Origin: Ktedonospora formicarum
GTDB taxonomy: Bacteria > Chloroflexota > Ktedonobacteria > Ktedonobacterales > Ktedonobacteraceae
Direction: 5' to 3'
DNA: 64,000 bases
NCBI RefSeq assembly: GCF_016587355.1
Contig: NZ_BNJF01000001.1
Coordinates: 3,687,721-3,751,720, forward strand
Position numbers and translations under genes: made by a program. This document shows, piece by piece, positions 16,051 to 26,563 of the stretch; the stretch's first letter is position 1; every line of letters begins with the position of its first letter. The notes beneath the pieces are model-generated. The model did not search any database and was not told where the DNA came from. It saw nothing but the letters and a program-made list of their open reading frames with translations.

Positions 16051-18990
16051 TCAGACATCTATCCCTTTGGGAAGGGTGACCGTAAAGGTCGACCCTTTCC
16101 CAACCTTGCTCTCCACCGTAATGGTTCCCCTGTGATGCTTGACAATTTCAGCCACAATGTATAATCCCATACCCAGTCCAGGAATTGCTTTCTGTCTGGA
16201 GTCGTTGACCCGATAGAACCGGTCAAAAATTTTATTGCGCTGTTCGCTCGTAATGCCTAGGCCATGATCCTGTATACGGATGCGAATAGTTTCGGAGGTA
16301 GCGGAGAGATCCATCTCGACCGTTTTGGCGCCAGGAGAATATTTGATGGCATTGCTGAGCAGGTTGGTGAAGACCTGCCCTAATCGGTCTCGATCTGCCA
16401 GCAGATTGGTCCCCACTATGCCATGCACCAGGATGTGATGGCTGGGATTGGTGTGTCGCATGGTCTCGGCGATCTCCCGCACCAACATGTCAAGATCCAC
16501 CAACTCCCGGACATACTCCAACCCGCCTGCCTGGATCTTAGAGACATCCAGCAACTCTTCCACCAGACGGGCGACTTTGTTTGCCTGAGTCTCCATGCTG
16601 GCAAGAGCCGCCGTCTGGATGCCTTGCTTGGTCAGTTGCCGGTGCAGCAAGGTAATCTGTAATTTCAAGGCGGTAAGGGGGTTCCTCAATTCATGGCTGG
16701 CCATACTGATAAAATCATCCTTGCGTTGTTCTAGCTCTTTGCGCGCCGAATTATCCAGCACAAAGGTGACTGCTTGGAATGGGTGATGTCGCAAGAGGAC
16801 CGCACCCACGAGCACGGGAAGGCGGCTTCCGTCTTTACATATGTATTCTTTCTCATAAGGAGTTGTGGATTGCCGTGCATTAAGCTCCTGTTGGGCCTCT
16901 ATGGTCCGAGCTAGGTATTCTGGAGGTGTCATGTGCGACCAGCTTATGTGTCCAGCGCTCAGGTCTTCTTGTGTATAGCCGGTCATATGCAAAAAGGTGT
17001 CGTTGGCATCCACAACCTGACCACCTACACCAACAAAGATCCCGATAATATTGGAGTTCATGAGGGCATTTGCTCGCTCCTGACTCTGGCGCAAAGCTTC
17101 CTCTGTCCGTTTCTGTTCTTCGATATCGGTACTGGTTCCCAACCATTTGACGATGTGACCGGAGTCATTGCGCACCGGCAAGGCGCGACCTAAAAACCAG
17201 CGATATGCTCCCGTTTGACCCTCTTTGAGGCGATATTCGATCTCATAAGGCGTTCCTGTTTCAAGTGCACGGCGCCGAACAGTTTGAACGAGCTCATAAT
17301 CCTCTGGATGCAGGTATTGGCGCCATTTCTCGCTCAGCATATAGTCAGGTAACGAGCCAATGAAATCATGTGCTCGCTGATTCGTATATTCAAGACGACC
17401 GTCGAGTCGCACTGCCCACACCAGATGTGGCATCGTTTCAGCCAGTACCCGCCAGTGCTTCTCGCTTTCCTTGAGTTGTTGCTCGACTCGTTTCTGCTCG
17501 TCGATGTCGGTGATGGTTCCAAACCATTTGACGATCTGACCGGCATCATTACGCACTGGCATGGCGCGGGCTAAGAACCAGCGGTATTCCCCAGTCTGGA
17601 TACTTCTGAAACGCTCTTCGTGTTCATACATTTCTCCGGTGTCCAGGGCATGTTGCCAGAGCGCTCGGGTGCCGGCCTGATCATCAGGATGAATAAATGA
17701 AAGTGGAGCCCACCTGTTGCTTTGCATGTACTCAACGGTAATCCCCATATAGTCACACCAACGCTGGTTTACGTACTCGTGCTGACCATCTGGGCGCGTC
17801 GTCCAGACCATCTGTGGCACCGTTTCGGCAAGCACCCGCCAGTGCTTCTCGCTTTCCTTGAGTTGTTGCTCAGCTCGTTTCTTATCTTCTATGTCAGTGC
17901 AGGTGCCAATATATTTGAGGATAGCACCCCAGGAATCTGTGTAGGGCGTGGCTTGCATCAGGAACCAGCGATACTCTCCAGTCGTACAATGGCGCAGGCG
18001 CTGTTCTGCTTCATAAGGCCTGCCTGTCTGGACGGCACATTGCCATGTCTCTAGGACGCGTTGTCGATCCTCAGGATGCGTACATCGCATCCAACCATCT
18101 CCCTGAGCCTCTTCGGTGCTTAAGCCTGTATAATCGCGCCAACGTTGGTTATAATAATCAACATATCCATCGGGGCGTCCGGTCCAGACTAACTGAGGAA
18201 TTGCGTCGATGAGGGTGTGGATATTTGCTTCAGCACACTTGCGTTTGGTGATGTCGGTACCAACAAAGACGAGGTACTCGACACAGTCGTCCATACTCTT
18301 GTGTGGAATGATTGTGACCTCAAGGTGTATATCCATTCCGTCCCTGGGAGATATCAGTGTCTCGAAATTCACAGTTTCACCCTCGCTCGCGCGTACAATG
18401 GCGGCGCGGAGTAGATCTTGACTCGTGGAAGAAAAGGACCACCAGGGAGTTTCCGCAAACGGTTTACCAATCACCTGCTCGCGTTGGATCTGGGCGTCTG
18501 CTAAAGGAGCCTCATTGATGTCCAACAAGATTCCCTCAGGCGTGAGAAACCCGATCCCGATATATATGTTCTTCAGGATGTCAACGGCGAGATGTTCATC
18601 TGGGGAAAACGTCTCCCTGTGAGGCTGTGCTTCTCTTTTCTCATGGAATTGCATGAGGAGTCCTCCAACCGTTGGAGAGATTTGCACGTGTAGCCATATT
18701 TGGGTCACAGGCGAAACATACTCCACTTCGATTGGTTCTCGTGTCTGTTTGCATTTCTGGGTAGCCTGGTAGAGTGCAGGGCTCACTAAGCGTGGAGTGC
18801 TGTGCCAAAAGTTATTCCCAACAAATGTCCCTGGAGAGACCCCGATGATGCTCTGTGCGCTTGCGTTGGCATACACAATTATTGAGGCATCATCGATGAT
18901 AAACAATGCACCAGGAAGTGACTCAAGAAGTGTGAGGAGCGCCTCACTCCTGTGTTGAGTGGGACGCTTACTCGATTTGGCCTTCGACAT
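16051..18990 (-). CDS. Multi-PAS sensor histidine kinase (six PAS domains), cytoplasmic
   Basis: 979 residues with no membrane segment. Six PAS/PAC units follow each other. Units 3-5 are close copies sharing PDGxxxYxNQRWxDYxG and YRWFLxxAxPxxxxxGxIxKxxGTxTDI, typical of PAS_3/PAC. Then comes HisKA with the H-box MASHELRNPLTALK and HATPase_c with NLLSNAIKYS, DHGLGI, FDRFYRV and GLGMGLYIV. All catalytic boxes are intact. The ATG at 18990 has GGGAGG upstream, while the frame open to a TTG at 19059 lacks a ribosome site. No response regulator adjoins, so the kinase is an orphan. The repeated PAS units probably arose by tandem duplication. Confidence 0.9.
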   Translation of the reverse strand: MSKAKSSKRPTQHRSEALLTLLESLPGALFIIDDASIIVYANASAQSIIGVSPGTFVGNNFWHSTPRLVSPALYQATQKCKQTREPIEVEYVSPVTQIWLHVQISPTVGGLLMQFHEKREAQPHRETFSPDEHLAVDILKNIYIGIGFLTPEGILLDINEAPLADAQIQREQVIGKPFAETPWWSFSSTSQDLLRAAIVRASEGETVNFETLISPRDGMDIHLEVTIIPHKSMDDCVEYLVFVGTDITKRKCAEANIHTLIDAIPQLVWTGRPDGYVDYYNQRWRDYTGLSTEEAQGDGWMRCTHPEDRQRVLETWQCAVQTGRPYEAEQRLRHCTTGEYRWFLMQATPYTDSWGAILKYIGTCTDIEDKKRAEQQLKESEKHWRVLAETVPQMVWTTRPDGQHEYVNQRWCDYMGITVEYMQSNRWAPLSFIHPDDQAGTRALWQHALDTGEMYEHEERFRSIQTGEYRWFLARAMPVRNDAGQIVKWFGTITDIDEQKRVEQQLKESEKHWRVLAETMPHLVWAVRLDGRLEYTNQRAHDFIGSLPDYMLSEKWRQYLHPEDYELVQTVRRRALETGTPYEIEYRLKEGQTGAYRWFLGRALPVRNDSGHIVKWLGTSTDIEEQKRTEEALRQSQERANALMNSNIIGIFVGVGGQVVDANDTFLHMTGYTQEDLSAGHISWSHMTPPEYLARTIEAQQELNARQSTTPYEKEYICKDGSRLPVLVGAVLLRHHPFQAVTFVLDNSARKELEQRKDDFISMASHELRNPLTALKLQITLLHRQLTKQGIQTAALASMETQANKVARLVEELLDVSKIQAGGLEYVRELVDLDMLVREIAETMRHTNPSHHILVHGIVGTNLLADRDRLGQVFTNLLSNAIKYSPGAKTVEMDLSATSETIRIRIQDHGLGITSEQRNKIFDRFYRVNDSRQKAIPGLGMGLYIVAEIVKHHRGTITVESKVGKGSTFTVTLPKGIDV

Positions 18991-19605
18991 AATGCGGTAA
19001 ACCTCCCTTTCCTGTATCCCAATCCCTGGTTGCGAGGATAAGTGTTTGCTTTGACTCAATAAGTCTTATGGGAAGATATGATCTCTTCGAGAAAACGAGC
19101 AAATTGTATGATTGGATGCTAGTAGAATTGTTTGTCTATCTTAGAATGCCTGAGCCTACAGAAGCAAAAGTGATTGTTTCCTGCCAGACACAAGTAACGG
19201 AGGTGCAATGTATACCTGCCGCCCATGGTGGATGAGCACGATATGCGTTTATAGCATTTTTAGATATACACGTTGTGCCTTTATAAAGGTGAGAAACGCG
19301 TTCTTCACTCCCCTCTCCCTCCATATGCATCTCTAATATTTCACTGTATCGGCGTATGTGCAGAAACATAGAGACCTCATATGTTCTTGCGCAATTTGGA
19401 TAAAACCTTGTACAAATGGAGTGGGCGTCTGTAGTTGGTGTATATGTACTTTCGTTGGTCAAGCCTCATACAATCTTTGTGAGGTCTTGATGCGATCTGC
19501 GACAAACTCTTCCCCTCCCTTTCAGCTTTATTTCAGTTCTCTATATTACTATATCTACTCTAGAACTTATTTGTGCGGATATTGGTTTGAAAGGAGGGCC
19601 TTGTT
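18991..19605. other. Gene-free stretch between divergent genes
   Basis: About 615 nt, relatively AT-rich, between the PAS kinase (minus) and a secreted protein (plus). It should hold the promoters of both genes, but no clear -35/-10 pair, hairpin or coding frame could be supported. Confidence 0.5.
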
Positions 19606-20139
19606 ATGTTTGCAACATATCGGGCTTTGTTATGCATTGCTGCCCTGCTTCTATTGGCAATAGATGCGATTGCTTGTGCATCGGCAGCATCACCGCAATC
19701 CAAATCGGTTATGACAGCCACTCCTGGACTGACTGCTACAGCTACTCAGCAGGCGAATGCGCCTCGGTTTAGTCCTCCTACCAGCTGTCAGGAGTCGTCG
19801 CTGCCAGCGAATTCGACACTGTATGAAGCTCAGGGGACTGCCCAGAACGCTGAGCTCTGGGCACTCTTGATGCCAACGAAGCCTCTTCCATTGCACGCGA
19901 AGCAGGAGGTGAAGATTGTCTGGCGTATGACTGGTACGGGCGAGGTACATTTGAAAGCTTACACTCCCAATGGTAAGAGTGTGGAACCTGTCTGGGGACC
20001 GGAGGGGCATAGCGGGTCAAACTGGAATCGCCCGGGGGATGAATGGGGGACAGGTTTTATGTTTCCCACTTCTGGTTGCTGGGATATCCATGTTGAGCGC
20101 ACGAATGCAGCTGGTGATGTCTGGCTCAATGTGAAATAA
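19606..20139 (+). CDS. Secreted or lipid-anchored hypothetical protein
   Basis: 177 residues. An N-terminal hydrophobic signal (ALLCIAALLLLAIDAIAC) ends at a lipobox-like AIAC, where position -3 is Ala and so not a strict match. A Ser/Thr/Ala linker to about residue 55 precedes a beta-rich domain with two Cys (TSCQESS and SGCWDIHVE) that could form a disulfide. The last part (GTGFMFPTSGCWDIHVERTN) resembles the C-terminal strands of small extracellular sandwich domains. AGGAGG precedes the ATG. Function unknown. Convergent with the oligopeptide transporter operon. Confidence 0.75.
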   Translation: MFATYRALLCIAALLLLAIDAIACASAASPQSKSVMTATPGLTATATQQANAPRFSPPTSCQESSLPANSTLYEAQGTAQNAELWALLMPTKPLPLHAKQEVKIVWRMTGTGEVHLKAYTPNGKSVEPVWGPEGHSGSNWNRPGDEWGTGFMFPTSGCWDIHVERTNAAGDVWLNVK

Positions 20140-20152
20140 GCGCGGTTGGGAT

Positions 20153-20203
20153 CACGTAGACCATGCAAGTAGGTTGCTGGCAAACTTCTGCATGATCTAC
20201 GTG
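20153..20203. terminator. Hairpin between convergent genes
   Basis: CACGTAGACCATGCA pairs with TGCATGATCTACGTG (one mismatch) around a 21-nt loop. It lies in the 68-nt gap between the secreted protein (plus) and the last gene of the oligopeptide operon (minus), so it may serve both. There is no clear T-run on either side. Confidence 0.5.
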
Positions 20204-20207
20204 GGGG

Positions 20208-21257
20208 CTAAGCATTCGAGGGTGAAGCCTCCGGGGTTGAAGAGGCAAGGGTGCTTGTCTGGTCGGAGAAGTGGCAAGCTGCATAGTGCTCACGACCTCG
20301 TTTGGCCTCGAAGGGAGGTTCGACTTCACGGCAGATGCTCTGTGCCATTGGGCAGCGCGTATGGAAACGACATCCCCTTGGAATGTTGATAGGACTGGGG
20401 AGGTCGCCTGTGAGGATAATGCGCTTTCGTTTCTTTTCTATTTGAGGGTCAGGTATTGGGACCGCTGAGAGCAGGGCCATTGTGTAGGGATGCTGAGGCG
20501 ATGCATAGAGTTCATCCCTATCTGCAAGCTCGACGATCTTACCAAGGTACATGACGGCGATACGGTCGGCGACGTGTCTGACGACGCTTAAGTCGTGGGA
20601 GACGAAGAGATAGGTAAGCGAGAACTGGCGCTGGAGGCGCTGGAGTAGGTTAAGCACCTGGGCGCGGACAGAGACATCCAGGGCTGAAACTGGCTCATCG
20701 GCGATGATGAAGTCTGGATTGATGGCGAGCGCACGGGCGACGGCGATGCGTTGCCGTTGCCCACCGCTAAATTCATGGGGATAGCGGTCGATGTATTCAG
20801 GGCGCAAGCCAACAACACGTAGTAGTTCTACTACCTGCTCTTGCACCTCTTTGGGGCTTGCCGTTTTGTAGATGTGCATTGGCTCGCCTATTAATGAGCC
20901 GATGGTGAAGCGCGGATTAAGGGAGGCATAAGGATCTTGAAAGATCATTTGCAGGCGTTGGCGCACACGGCGGAGCTCTTCTCCTTCAAGAGTTGCTAGG
21001 TCTTTGCCATCAAAAAGAATCTTGCCTGCCGTTGGTTTGTAGAGGCGAACCAGGGTGCGGGCGATAGTTGTCTTGCCAGAGCCGCTCTCACCTACCAACC
21101 CAAGAGTTTTACCGCGCTCTATACTCAAGCTGACATCGTCAACGGCGCGTATGTCCCCAACTTTACGCTGAAAGACGATGCCCTGGGTGAGGGGAAAATA
21201 GGTTTTAAGCCCCTGGACGTCGAGTAGCGTCGACTGCTGATTTGAATTATCTGACAT
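20208..21257 (-). CDS. Oligopeptide/dipeptide ABC transporter ATP-binding protein (OppF/DppF type)
   Basis: 349 residues. Walker [11 protein letters not shown]-loop [15 protein letters not shown], signature [12 protein letters not shown], Walker [13 protein letters not shown], switch His FVSHDLSVV. The C-terminal oligo_HPY segment with [20 protein letters not shown] carries the Cys motif that can bind an Fe-S cluster in this subfamily. The OppF class is indicated by [10 protein letters not shown] at the N-terminus. Last gene of the five-gene minus-strand operon. A short gap separates it from the oppD-like gene upstream. Confidence 0.9.
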   Translation of the reverse strand: MSDNSNQQSTLLDVQGLKTYFPLTQGIVFQRKVGDIRAVDDVSLSIERGKTLGLVGESGSGKTTIARTLVRLYKPTAGKILFDGKDLATLEGEELRRVRQRLQMIFQDPYASLNPRFTIGSLIGEPMHIYKTASPKEVQEQVVELLRVVGLRPEYIDRYPHEFSGGQRQRIAVARALAINPDFIIADEPVSALDVSVRAQVLNLLQRLQRQFSLTYLFVSHDLSVVRHVADRIAVMYLGKIVELADRDELYASPQHPYTMALLSAVPIPDPQIEKKRKRIILTGDLPSPINIPRGCRFHTRCPMAQSICREVEPPFEAKRGREHYAACHFSDQTSTLASSTPEASPSNA

Positions 21258-21284
21258 GATTATATATTCCTTTGTCTTCCAGAG

Positions 21285-22363
21285 CTAGCTTGAGCGCAGG
21301 ACTTTCTCGGCGCTTTCCTGATTGAGCTTGTTTATGGTCGCGATGCGTGCCTCCTGGCGGCGCGCGGCTTTCTCCTGCTCCTTGGGATCGCTGATGTCGG
21401 GCCAGCACGCTTTATGATGTACGCTATTCCCTGGTAGGCTTTCCAGTGGTGGCATCTGGTTGCACTGCTGGCGCGCGTAAAGACAGCGCGGCATGAAGGG
21501 GCAGCCCGTGGGCGGCTTGAGTAGGTCGGGGGGCGCACCTTCAATGGTTTTGAGTTCATCCTGGCGCTCTTCGTTGAGCTTGGGGACCGATGCGAGCAGG
21601 CCAAGAGTATAGGGATGGCGCGGATTGGCAAAGATCTCGTCGGTTGGCCCTCTTCCACGACTTTGCCCGCGTACATAACGATGACCCGATCCGCTACACC
21701 TGCGACGACACCCAGATCATGGGTAATCAGCATGAGAGCTGTACCGAATTCCGCGCATACCTGATTAATAAGCTCAAGAATCTGGGCCTGTACGGTCACA
21801 TCGAGCGCGGTTGTTGGCTCATCGGCGATCAGGAGTTGGGGATTGCAGGCCAAAGCGATTGCGATCATTACACGCTGGCGCATGCCGCCGCTAAACTGGT
21901 GAGGGTAGGCATTGATGCGCTGTGCGGCTGCGGGAATGCCTACCTGCTCAAGCAATGCAATAGCTCGCTTCCGTGCCTCATTCTGAGGGAGTTTAAGATG
22001 GACGCGCAAGGCTTCAATAATCTGGTTCCCAATAGTCATGGTGGGGTTGAGGCAGGTCATGGGATCTTGAAAGATCATGCTAATTCTGGCCCCACGGATC
22101 TTGCGCATATCGCTCTCAGGTATACTTAGCAAATCTTCGTTCTCAAAGAAGATGCTGCCACCCGCGTATTGGCCTGGTGGTTGCGCGATCAAGCGCATGA
22201 TAGAGAGAGCGGTAACACTTTTACCACAGCCACTTTCGCCAACGATGGCGACCTTCTCGCCGGGCTTGATCGCGAAGTTGACACCATCGACCGCATGTAC
22301 ATAGCCCTGTTTGACCTTAAAGAAAGTTTGTAGATCCTGTATTTCAAGTAAATATCCACTCAT
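21285..22363 (-). CDS. Oligopeptide/dipeptide ABC transporter ATP-binding protein (OppD/DppD type), frameshifted in this sequence
   Basis: As read, translation goes out of frame after [11 protein letters not shown] near 21646-21650, where GGGCC would need to be GGGCCC. With one extra C the chain continues [21 protein letters not shown] and ends with [16 protein letters not shown] and a charged tail, 359 residues in all, normal for OppD. Walker A GESGCGKS, signature [12 protein letters not shown] and Walker [13 protein letters not shown] are intact. The start at 22363 (AAGGA upstream) is better than the ATG at 22420. Probably a base-calling indel, because flanking codons show no decay. Pairs with the OppF-type ATPase. 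Confidence 0.85.
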
Positions 22364-22438
22364 TGGGCATTCCTTTTCGTTGTTACTCTCTGGCAGAAAG
22401 CCTGAGCGCGCTAGCGGCATTGGTCTGCATTGAAGACT

Positions 22439-23374
22439 TTAGCGCTCTGTCATATGGGGGTCAAGGGCGTCGCGTAGACCATCTCCAACCAGGTTACAAC
22501 TGAGCACTGTCAGAAAGATAAGGATACCGGGAATAAAGACCAGCTTAGGATCAATATCGATTTGTCCTTGCCCATCGTTGATGAGTGTGCCCCAGCTTGG
22601 AAAGGGGACCTTGATGCCAAAGCCAAAGAAGCTCAGAACGGATTCCAGGATGATATTATTGCCTACCTGTAAGGTCGCATTGACGATGATGGGACCGATG
22701 GCGTTAGGGAGGATATGCCGAGCCATCAGGCGAAAGTTGCGCGCGCCAATGGTGCGCGCCGCCATGACATACTCTCGTTCCTTAAGGGCCAGGAACTCAC
22801 CACGTACGAGACGTGCGGCAGTCGTCCAGCCAAAGATGGCGATAAGCGTGATGATACTGAAAGTAGAACCGTTGGTGAATGAAGCCGAGAGCACGAAGAG
22901 GAGCAGATACGTTGGCACGGCGAGAAAGACATCGGTGACGCGCATGAGGAGATTATCAATCCAGCCACCGTAGAAGCCCGCTAATGCTCCAATGGTTGTG
23001 CCCAGCAGAATTGCGACGAGCATAGAGGAGAGCCCTACCAGGAGTGAGACCTGCCCGCCAATGGCGGCACGCGCTAGAAGATCTCGCCCCAGATCGTCGG
23101 CTCCGAAGGGATATTGCCATGAGGGAGGCGCGGACGGATCGGTGAGCGCGGGTGTGGTCGCATCGGTATGAGATGTTATGAAGGGGCCTACAAAGCAGAA
23201 GAGGAAGAGCAGGATCAGGCAGCAGGCTCCTATTGTCGCTGTACGATTGCGTACAAAGCGGTCGAAAATGATACGTGCCTGGCTGCGTCGCTCGCGTGCC
23301 AGTTCAGGCGTCACCTCGAGCATCGGCTCCTGTTCGTCTTGAGAGGCCATAGCTATCTTTTCTGGTGTCTCCAT
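22439..23374 (-). CDS. Oligopeptide ABC transporter permease (OppC/DppC type)
   Basis: 311 residues. A long cytoplasmic N-terminus precedes six membrane helices. The OppC hallmarks are DPSAPPSWQYPFGADDLGRD followed by LLARAAIGGQVSLLVGL, and the EAA-type loop REYVMAARTIGARNFRLM. GAGGAGG precedes the ATG at 23374 with good spacing, while the frame open to 23419 overlaps the upstream permease gene. It lies 10 nt after the OppB-type gene. Confidence 0.9.
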   Translation of the reverse strand: METPEKIAMASQDEQEPMLEVTPELARERRSQARIIFDRFVRNRTATIGACCLILLFLFCFVGPFITSHTDATTPALTDPSAPPSWQYPFGADDLGRDLLARAAIGGQVSLLVGLSSMLVAILLGTTIGALAGFYGGWIDNLLMRVTDVFLAVPTYLLLFVLSASFTNGSTFSIITLIAIFGWTTAARLVRGEFLALKEREYVMAARTIGARNFRLMARHILPNAIGPIIVNATLQVGNNIILESVLSFFGFGIKVPFPSWGTLINDGQGQIDIDPKLVFIPGILIFLTVLSCNLVGDGLRDALDPHMTER

Positions 23375-23384
23375 ATATGCCTCC

Positions 23385-24347
23385 TCACGTATAGCGTATG
23401 CGTGGGTCCATGACGGCATAGAGCACGTCTGCCAATAAATTAAAGAGAATGACGAAAACCGCGCTCAACATCAGAATCGCGAGTAGCACCGGGTAATCCC
23501 GATGTTCAGCGGAGTCGAGGAAGAGCTTTCCCATGCCGGGCCAGGCGAAGACGCCCTCAGTAATGGCTGCTCCCCCTGCTACCGAGCCGAAGTCGATAGC
23601 GACGACGGTGACCAGAGGAATGATGGCGTTGCGCAAGGCGTGGCGGCGTAGAAGTGGGATGGGGGCGAGCCCTTTGGCTCGCGCGGTTCGAACGTAGTCT
23701 TGCCTTGTCACCTCTAACATGCTGGAGCGCATATAGCGACTCCAGCGCGCGGTAAAGGTAATTGCCAGTACAAGCATCGGCATGAACAGGTGGAGCGCAT
23801 GATCGAGCAGGCCATTGAAGAAATCATAGGTATAGCCAACAGTGGCATTGCCAGATGGGGGGAGTAAGTTGAGCCAGCGTGAGAAAATCTCTTGCAGGAG
23901 AAGCCCTAGCAGAAAGATTGGCATCGAAATGCCGACATAAGCTAGGGTGGTGACTACATAGTCCGTGATGCGCCCCTGTCTGGTGGCTGTCAGCGTTCCA
24001 AGCACTATAGCAAGGATGAGAGCCAGGATAAGTGCTACAAAGAACAGTTCGAGCGTGGGTGGGAAGCGGTCACGAATGATTGAGGCGACTGGCTGATTGG
24101 TAAAAAAGGAGTAGCCGAAGTCGCCGTGGAGCGCGCTTCCCACCCACTTGAGATATTGGATGGGAACGGGATCATCCAGGCCCAGACTCGCGCGCAGAGC
24201 CTCTCGCCCGGCCTGATCTAGGTTTGGATTATAGAGCACCTCTTCAGGACCGCCCGGTAACAGGTGAATGAGCGTGAACATGAAGATAGAGAGCAGGAAA
24301 AGGAGAGGAATCGCTTGTAGTAAGCGTCTCACTAAATATCGTCCCAT
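23385..24347 (-). CDS. Oligopeptide ABC transporter permease (OppB/DppB type)
   Basis: 320 residues starting MGRYLVRRLLQAIPLLFLLS, the classical OppB N-terminus. Six helices with EAA loop QDYVRTARAKGLAPIPLLRRHALRNAIIP (split by the helix), and an ending of FNLLADVLYAVMDPRIRY. The ATG at 24347 has TGGAG upstream. The frame is open to 24527, but that part covers an intercistronic hairpin and is not coding. Forms the translocation channel with the OppC-type protein. Confidence 0.9.
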   Translation of the reverse strand: MGRYLVRRLLQAIPLLFLLSIFMFTLIHLLPGGPEEVLYNPNLDQAGREALRASLGLDDPVPIQYLKWVGSALHGDFGYSFFTNQPVASIIRDRFPPTLELFFVALILALILAIVLGTLTATRQGRITDYVVTTLAYVGISMPIFLLGLLLQEIFSRWLNLLPPSGNATVGYTYDFFNGLLDHALHLFMPMLVLAITFTARWSRYMRSSMLEVTRQDYVRTARAKGLAPIPLLRRHALRNAIIPLVTVVAIDFGSVAGGAAITEGVFAWPGMGKLFLDSAEHRDYPVLLAILMLSAVFVILFNLLADVLYAVMDPRIRYT

Positions 24348-24475
24348 AGCGATCTCCAGTACGGCTAGAGGTATCAGGACAGTTAACATGTATAGTGTAC
24401 CATGGCTTTGATACACACAGCATTTATGAGTGTCTGGGAAGCGAGAGCAGTGTTTTCCAGCCATATGAGCTTGTA

Positions 24476-24530
24476 ATGAAGGTGTTGCCAAGGTGCTCTT
24501 CATTGGCGAGCATCCTGGCAACACCATTCA
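24476..24530 (-). promoter_or_regulatory. Intercistronic hairpin between binding-protein and permease genes
   Basis: Arms GGTGTTGCCA / TGGCAACACC, extended on both sides by AATGA/TTCAT pairing and inside by GCTC/GAGC. It lies in the 231-nt gap downstream of the binding-protein stop and upstream of the OppB-type start, with no T-run. Such stems often stabilise the upstream mRNA or attenuate the downstream genes, giving more binding protein than channel. That role is inferred. Confidence 0.55.
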
Positions 24531-24578
24531 TGTGCGAGAGGGAGCCTTATTGGCTTGATCCCCTCGTTATATCAGGCT

Positions 24579-26273
24579 TTAGGAGTGGGGGCACTTGCCG
24601 CCATCGCACCACCATTGCCAGGCTCCAACGGTCTCCGAGTTGCCAAAGGGACCTGGCTTGTAGTTGTGTGTACCCTTCTTGTGAATTTCAAGATCGATCA
24701 GGTTGTAGAGCGAGATCATGGGGATTTTCTCCAGGAATGCCTGGTGGATCTGATTAAAGACCTGCTGGCGCTGGTTAGGATCCGATATGGCCTGCTCTTG
24801 TAGGAGTAGCTTATCGATGCCTGGATCGCAGAAGAAGTCCAAATTTTGTCCATGGGGCGGCTTCTGGTCACAAGCGAAGTGGACGGCGCTGTCGGCATCA
24901 TAGGTATAGGAACTGGCCCATTCAGCCACATCATACTTACCGGGTTGGCCTGCATTGAGGAAGGGGCCAAAGAAGGTACTTCCAGGGTAGTCTGTGATGT
25001 TCAGCTTGATGCCAATCTTGGCGAAGTCTGACTGGATAATGGCCTGATCCTTCTCACGCCAGCGGTTGCCCGCTGTGGTGGAGTACTGGAACTCCAGGCG
25101 TTGCCCATTCTTCTGGCGTACCTTGTCGCTACCGAGCTTCCAGCCTGCGTCATCGAGGGTCTTATTGGCCGCGTTAAGGTCAAAGGCCGGGCATTGCAAG
25201 TCTTGTTGATACCCAGGTTTGTAGGCTGGCCCGTGGTCTGTACAGAGCGGAATGGCCTGCCCCAGGCGGGCTATCTTCTGCAATTGTTCACGGTTAATTG
25301 CCTGCGACATGGCCTTGCGTACAGCAATGTCTTTGAAGATGGGATTGTTTGAGTTGATATGTAGCCCCTCATAACTGGCGGAGGGATTGGTCACAACTTC
25401 ATAGTTACTCAGGGCTTTGTAGGAAGCCGTTTTGGTGACATCCAGGAACCAGGCGGAGTCAGCAGTCCCGGCTTGCAGGTCTTTTAGAATGGTATCCTGG
25501 CTGGGAACGGCGCGGAAGATAATCTGGTCCAGGTAGGGGAGACCCTGTGCGGCTTGATAATAGTTGTCGTTACGTTCCACGGTATAGTGATCGCCTGGTT
25601 TACTCTCCTTCATTTTGAAGGCACCACTGGTTACCTGTGGATTGAGGCCTTCTGTCTTCTTGATACTTGCCGGGTCCATGCTCTCAAAGTGATGCTTAGG
25701 CAGTGGTGCGTGAGCACCGTCTGTCCAGGAAGAAATGAAGGGAGCATAGGGGGCTTTTAGCTTAAAGGTAACACTGAGTTTATCGGAGGATACCTCCGCA
25801 GACTCGATGAGGTTGATTGCGACGGTATCGGCGGCAGCAAATTTTGGATTAGCCCAGAGTTGCCAGGTAAAATAGACGTCGTCGGCGTTCAGTGGCTGAC
25901 CGTCGGACCACTTCAAACCATCTTTGAGGGTGAACTTCCAGGTTTTTAGGTCCGCGCTAATGCCACCATTTTGTTGCGTGGGCATTTCTTTGGCGAGCGC
26001 GGGATGAATCTGCCCGGAGGCGTCCCCTTCGAAGAGCGCGGAATAGATAGTGCCATCAACCATGGTAGCAAAGGTCTGCACTGACGCATTGGGGATCAAA
26101 GAGTCCGGTTCATTAAAAAGGTCGTCCACCCAGATACCTCCACGTTGGGGCTTGCCATTATTATTCGTGGTCGCGGGGGTTCCCTGGGGTGCGCAGGCGC
26201 TGAAGAGCAGGATCAGCACCGAAGAGAGCACAACGAGGAGCGTAAGGAATCGTGAACCAGGTCGTATGACCAT
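24579..26273 (-). CDS. Oligopeptide ABC transporter substrate-binding lipoprotein
   Basis: 564 residues, SBP_bac_5 family. The signal peptide ends in LLFSAC (lipobox). Family segments are ALAKEMP...WKFTLKDGLKWSDG, DDVYFTWQLW, FKMKESKPGDHYTVERNDNY, and KDIAVRKAMSQAINREQL. The C-terminal part holds several Cys (VHFACDQKPP, LDFFCDPG, WWCDGGKCP), which could form disulfides in the exported protein. The ATG at 26273 follows GGGAGG at 6 nt; the longer frame to 26363 has no ribosome site. First gene of the minus-strand transporter operon. Confidence 0.9.
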   Translation of the reverse strand: MVIRPGSRFLTLLVVLSSVLILLFSACAPQGTPATTNNNGKPQRGGIWVDDLFNEPDSLIPNASVQTFATMVDGTIYSALFEGDASGQIHPALAKEMPTQQNGGISADLKTWKFTLKDGLKWSDGQPLNADDVYFTWQLWANPKFAAADTVAINLIESAEVSSDKLSVTFKLKAPYAPFISSWTDGAHAPLPKHHFESMDPASIKKTEGLNPQVTSGAFKMKESKPGDHYTVERNDNYYQAAQGLPYLDQIIFRAVPSQDTILKDLQAGTADSAWFLDVTKTASYKALSNYEVVTNPSASYEGLHINSNNPIFKDIAVRKAMSQAINREQLQKIARLGQAIPLCTDHGPAYKPGYQQDLQCPAFDLNAANKTLDDAGWKLGSDKVRQKNGQRLEFQYSTTAGNRWREKDQAIIQSDFAKIGIKLNITDYPGSTFFGPFLNAGQPGKYDVAEWASSYTYDADSAVHFACDQKPPHGQNLDFFCDPGIDKLLLQEQAISDPNQRQQVFNQIHQAFLEKIPMISLYNLIDLEIHKKGTHNYKPGPFGNSETVGAWQWWCDGGKCPHS

Positions 26274-26563
26274 GATAACCTCCCTGCAAATGGGGTGCAG
26301 ATATGTAGCGTGACACCCACGTGTAGAGGAAGTGTTTTCCCTTGGCGTGTGGTGCCGAACCACGTTGTCAACAGTTGACGATGCGTTTGGTTTGCTGCCG
26401 GCTTGCTTAGAGAGATATGTGTATCATAACATATATTCGCGCCTATATTAAAGTCCTAAAAGTGACTTTTTATATATTACGTAGTGTAGATGCTATTGCT
26501 CACAAGTAATGTTATAGTTTGATGTAATTGATGAGTCTTTAATTACCTCAATTGTCGCGTTTA

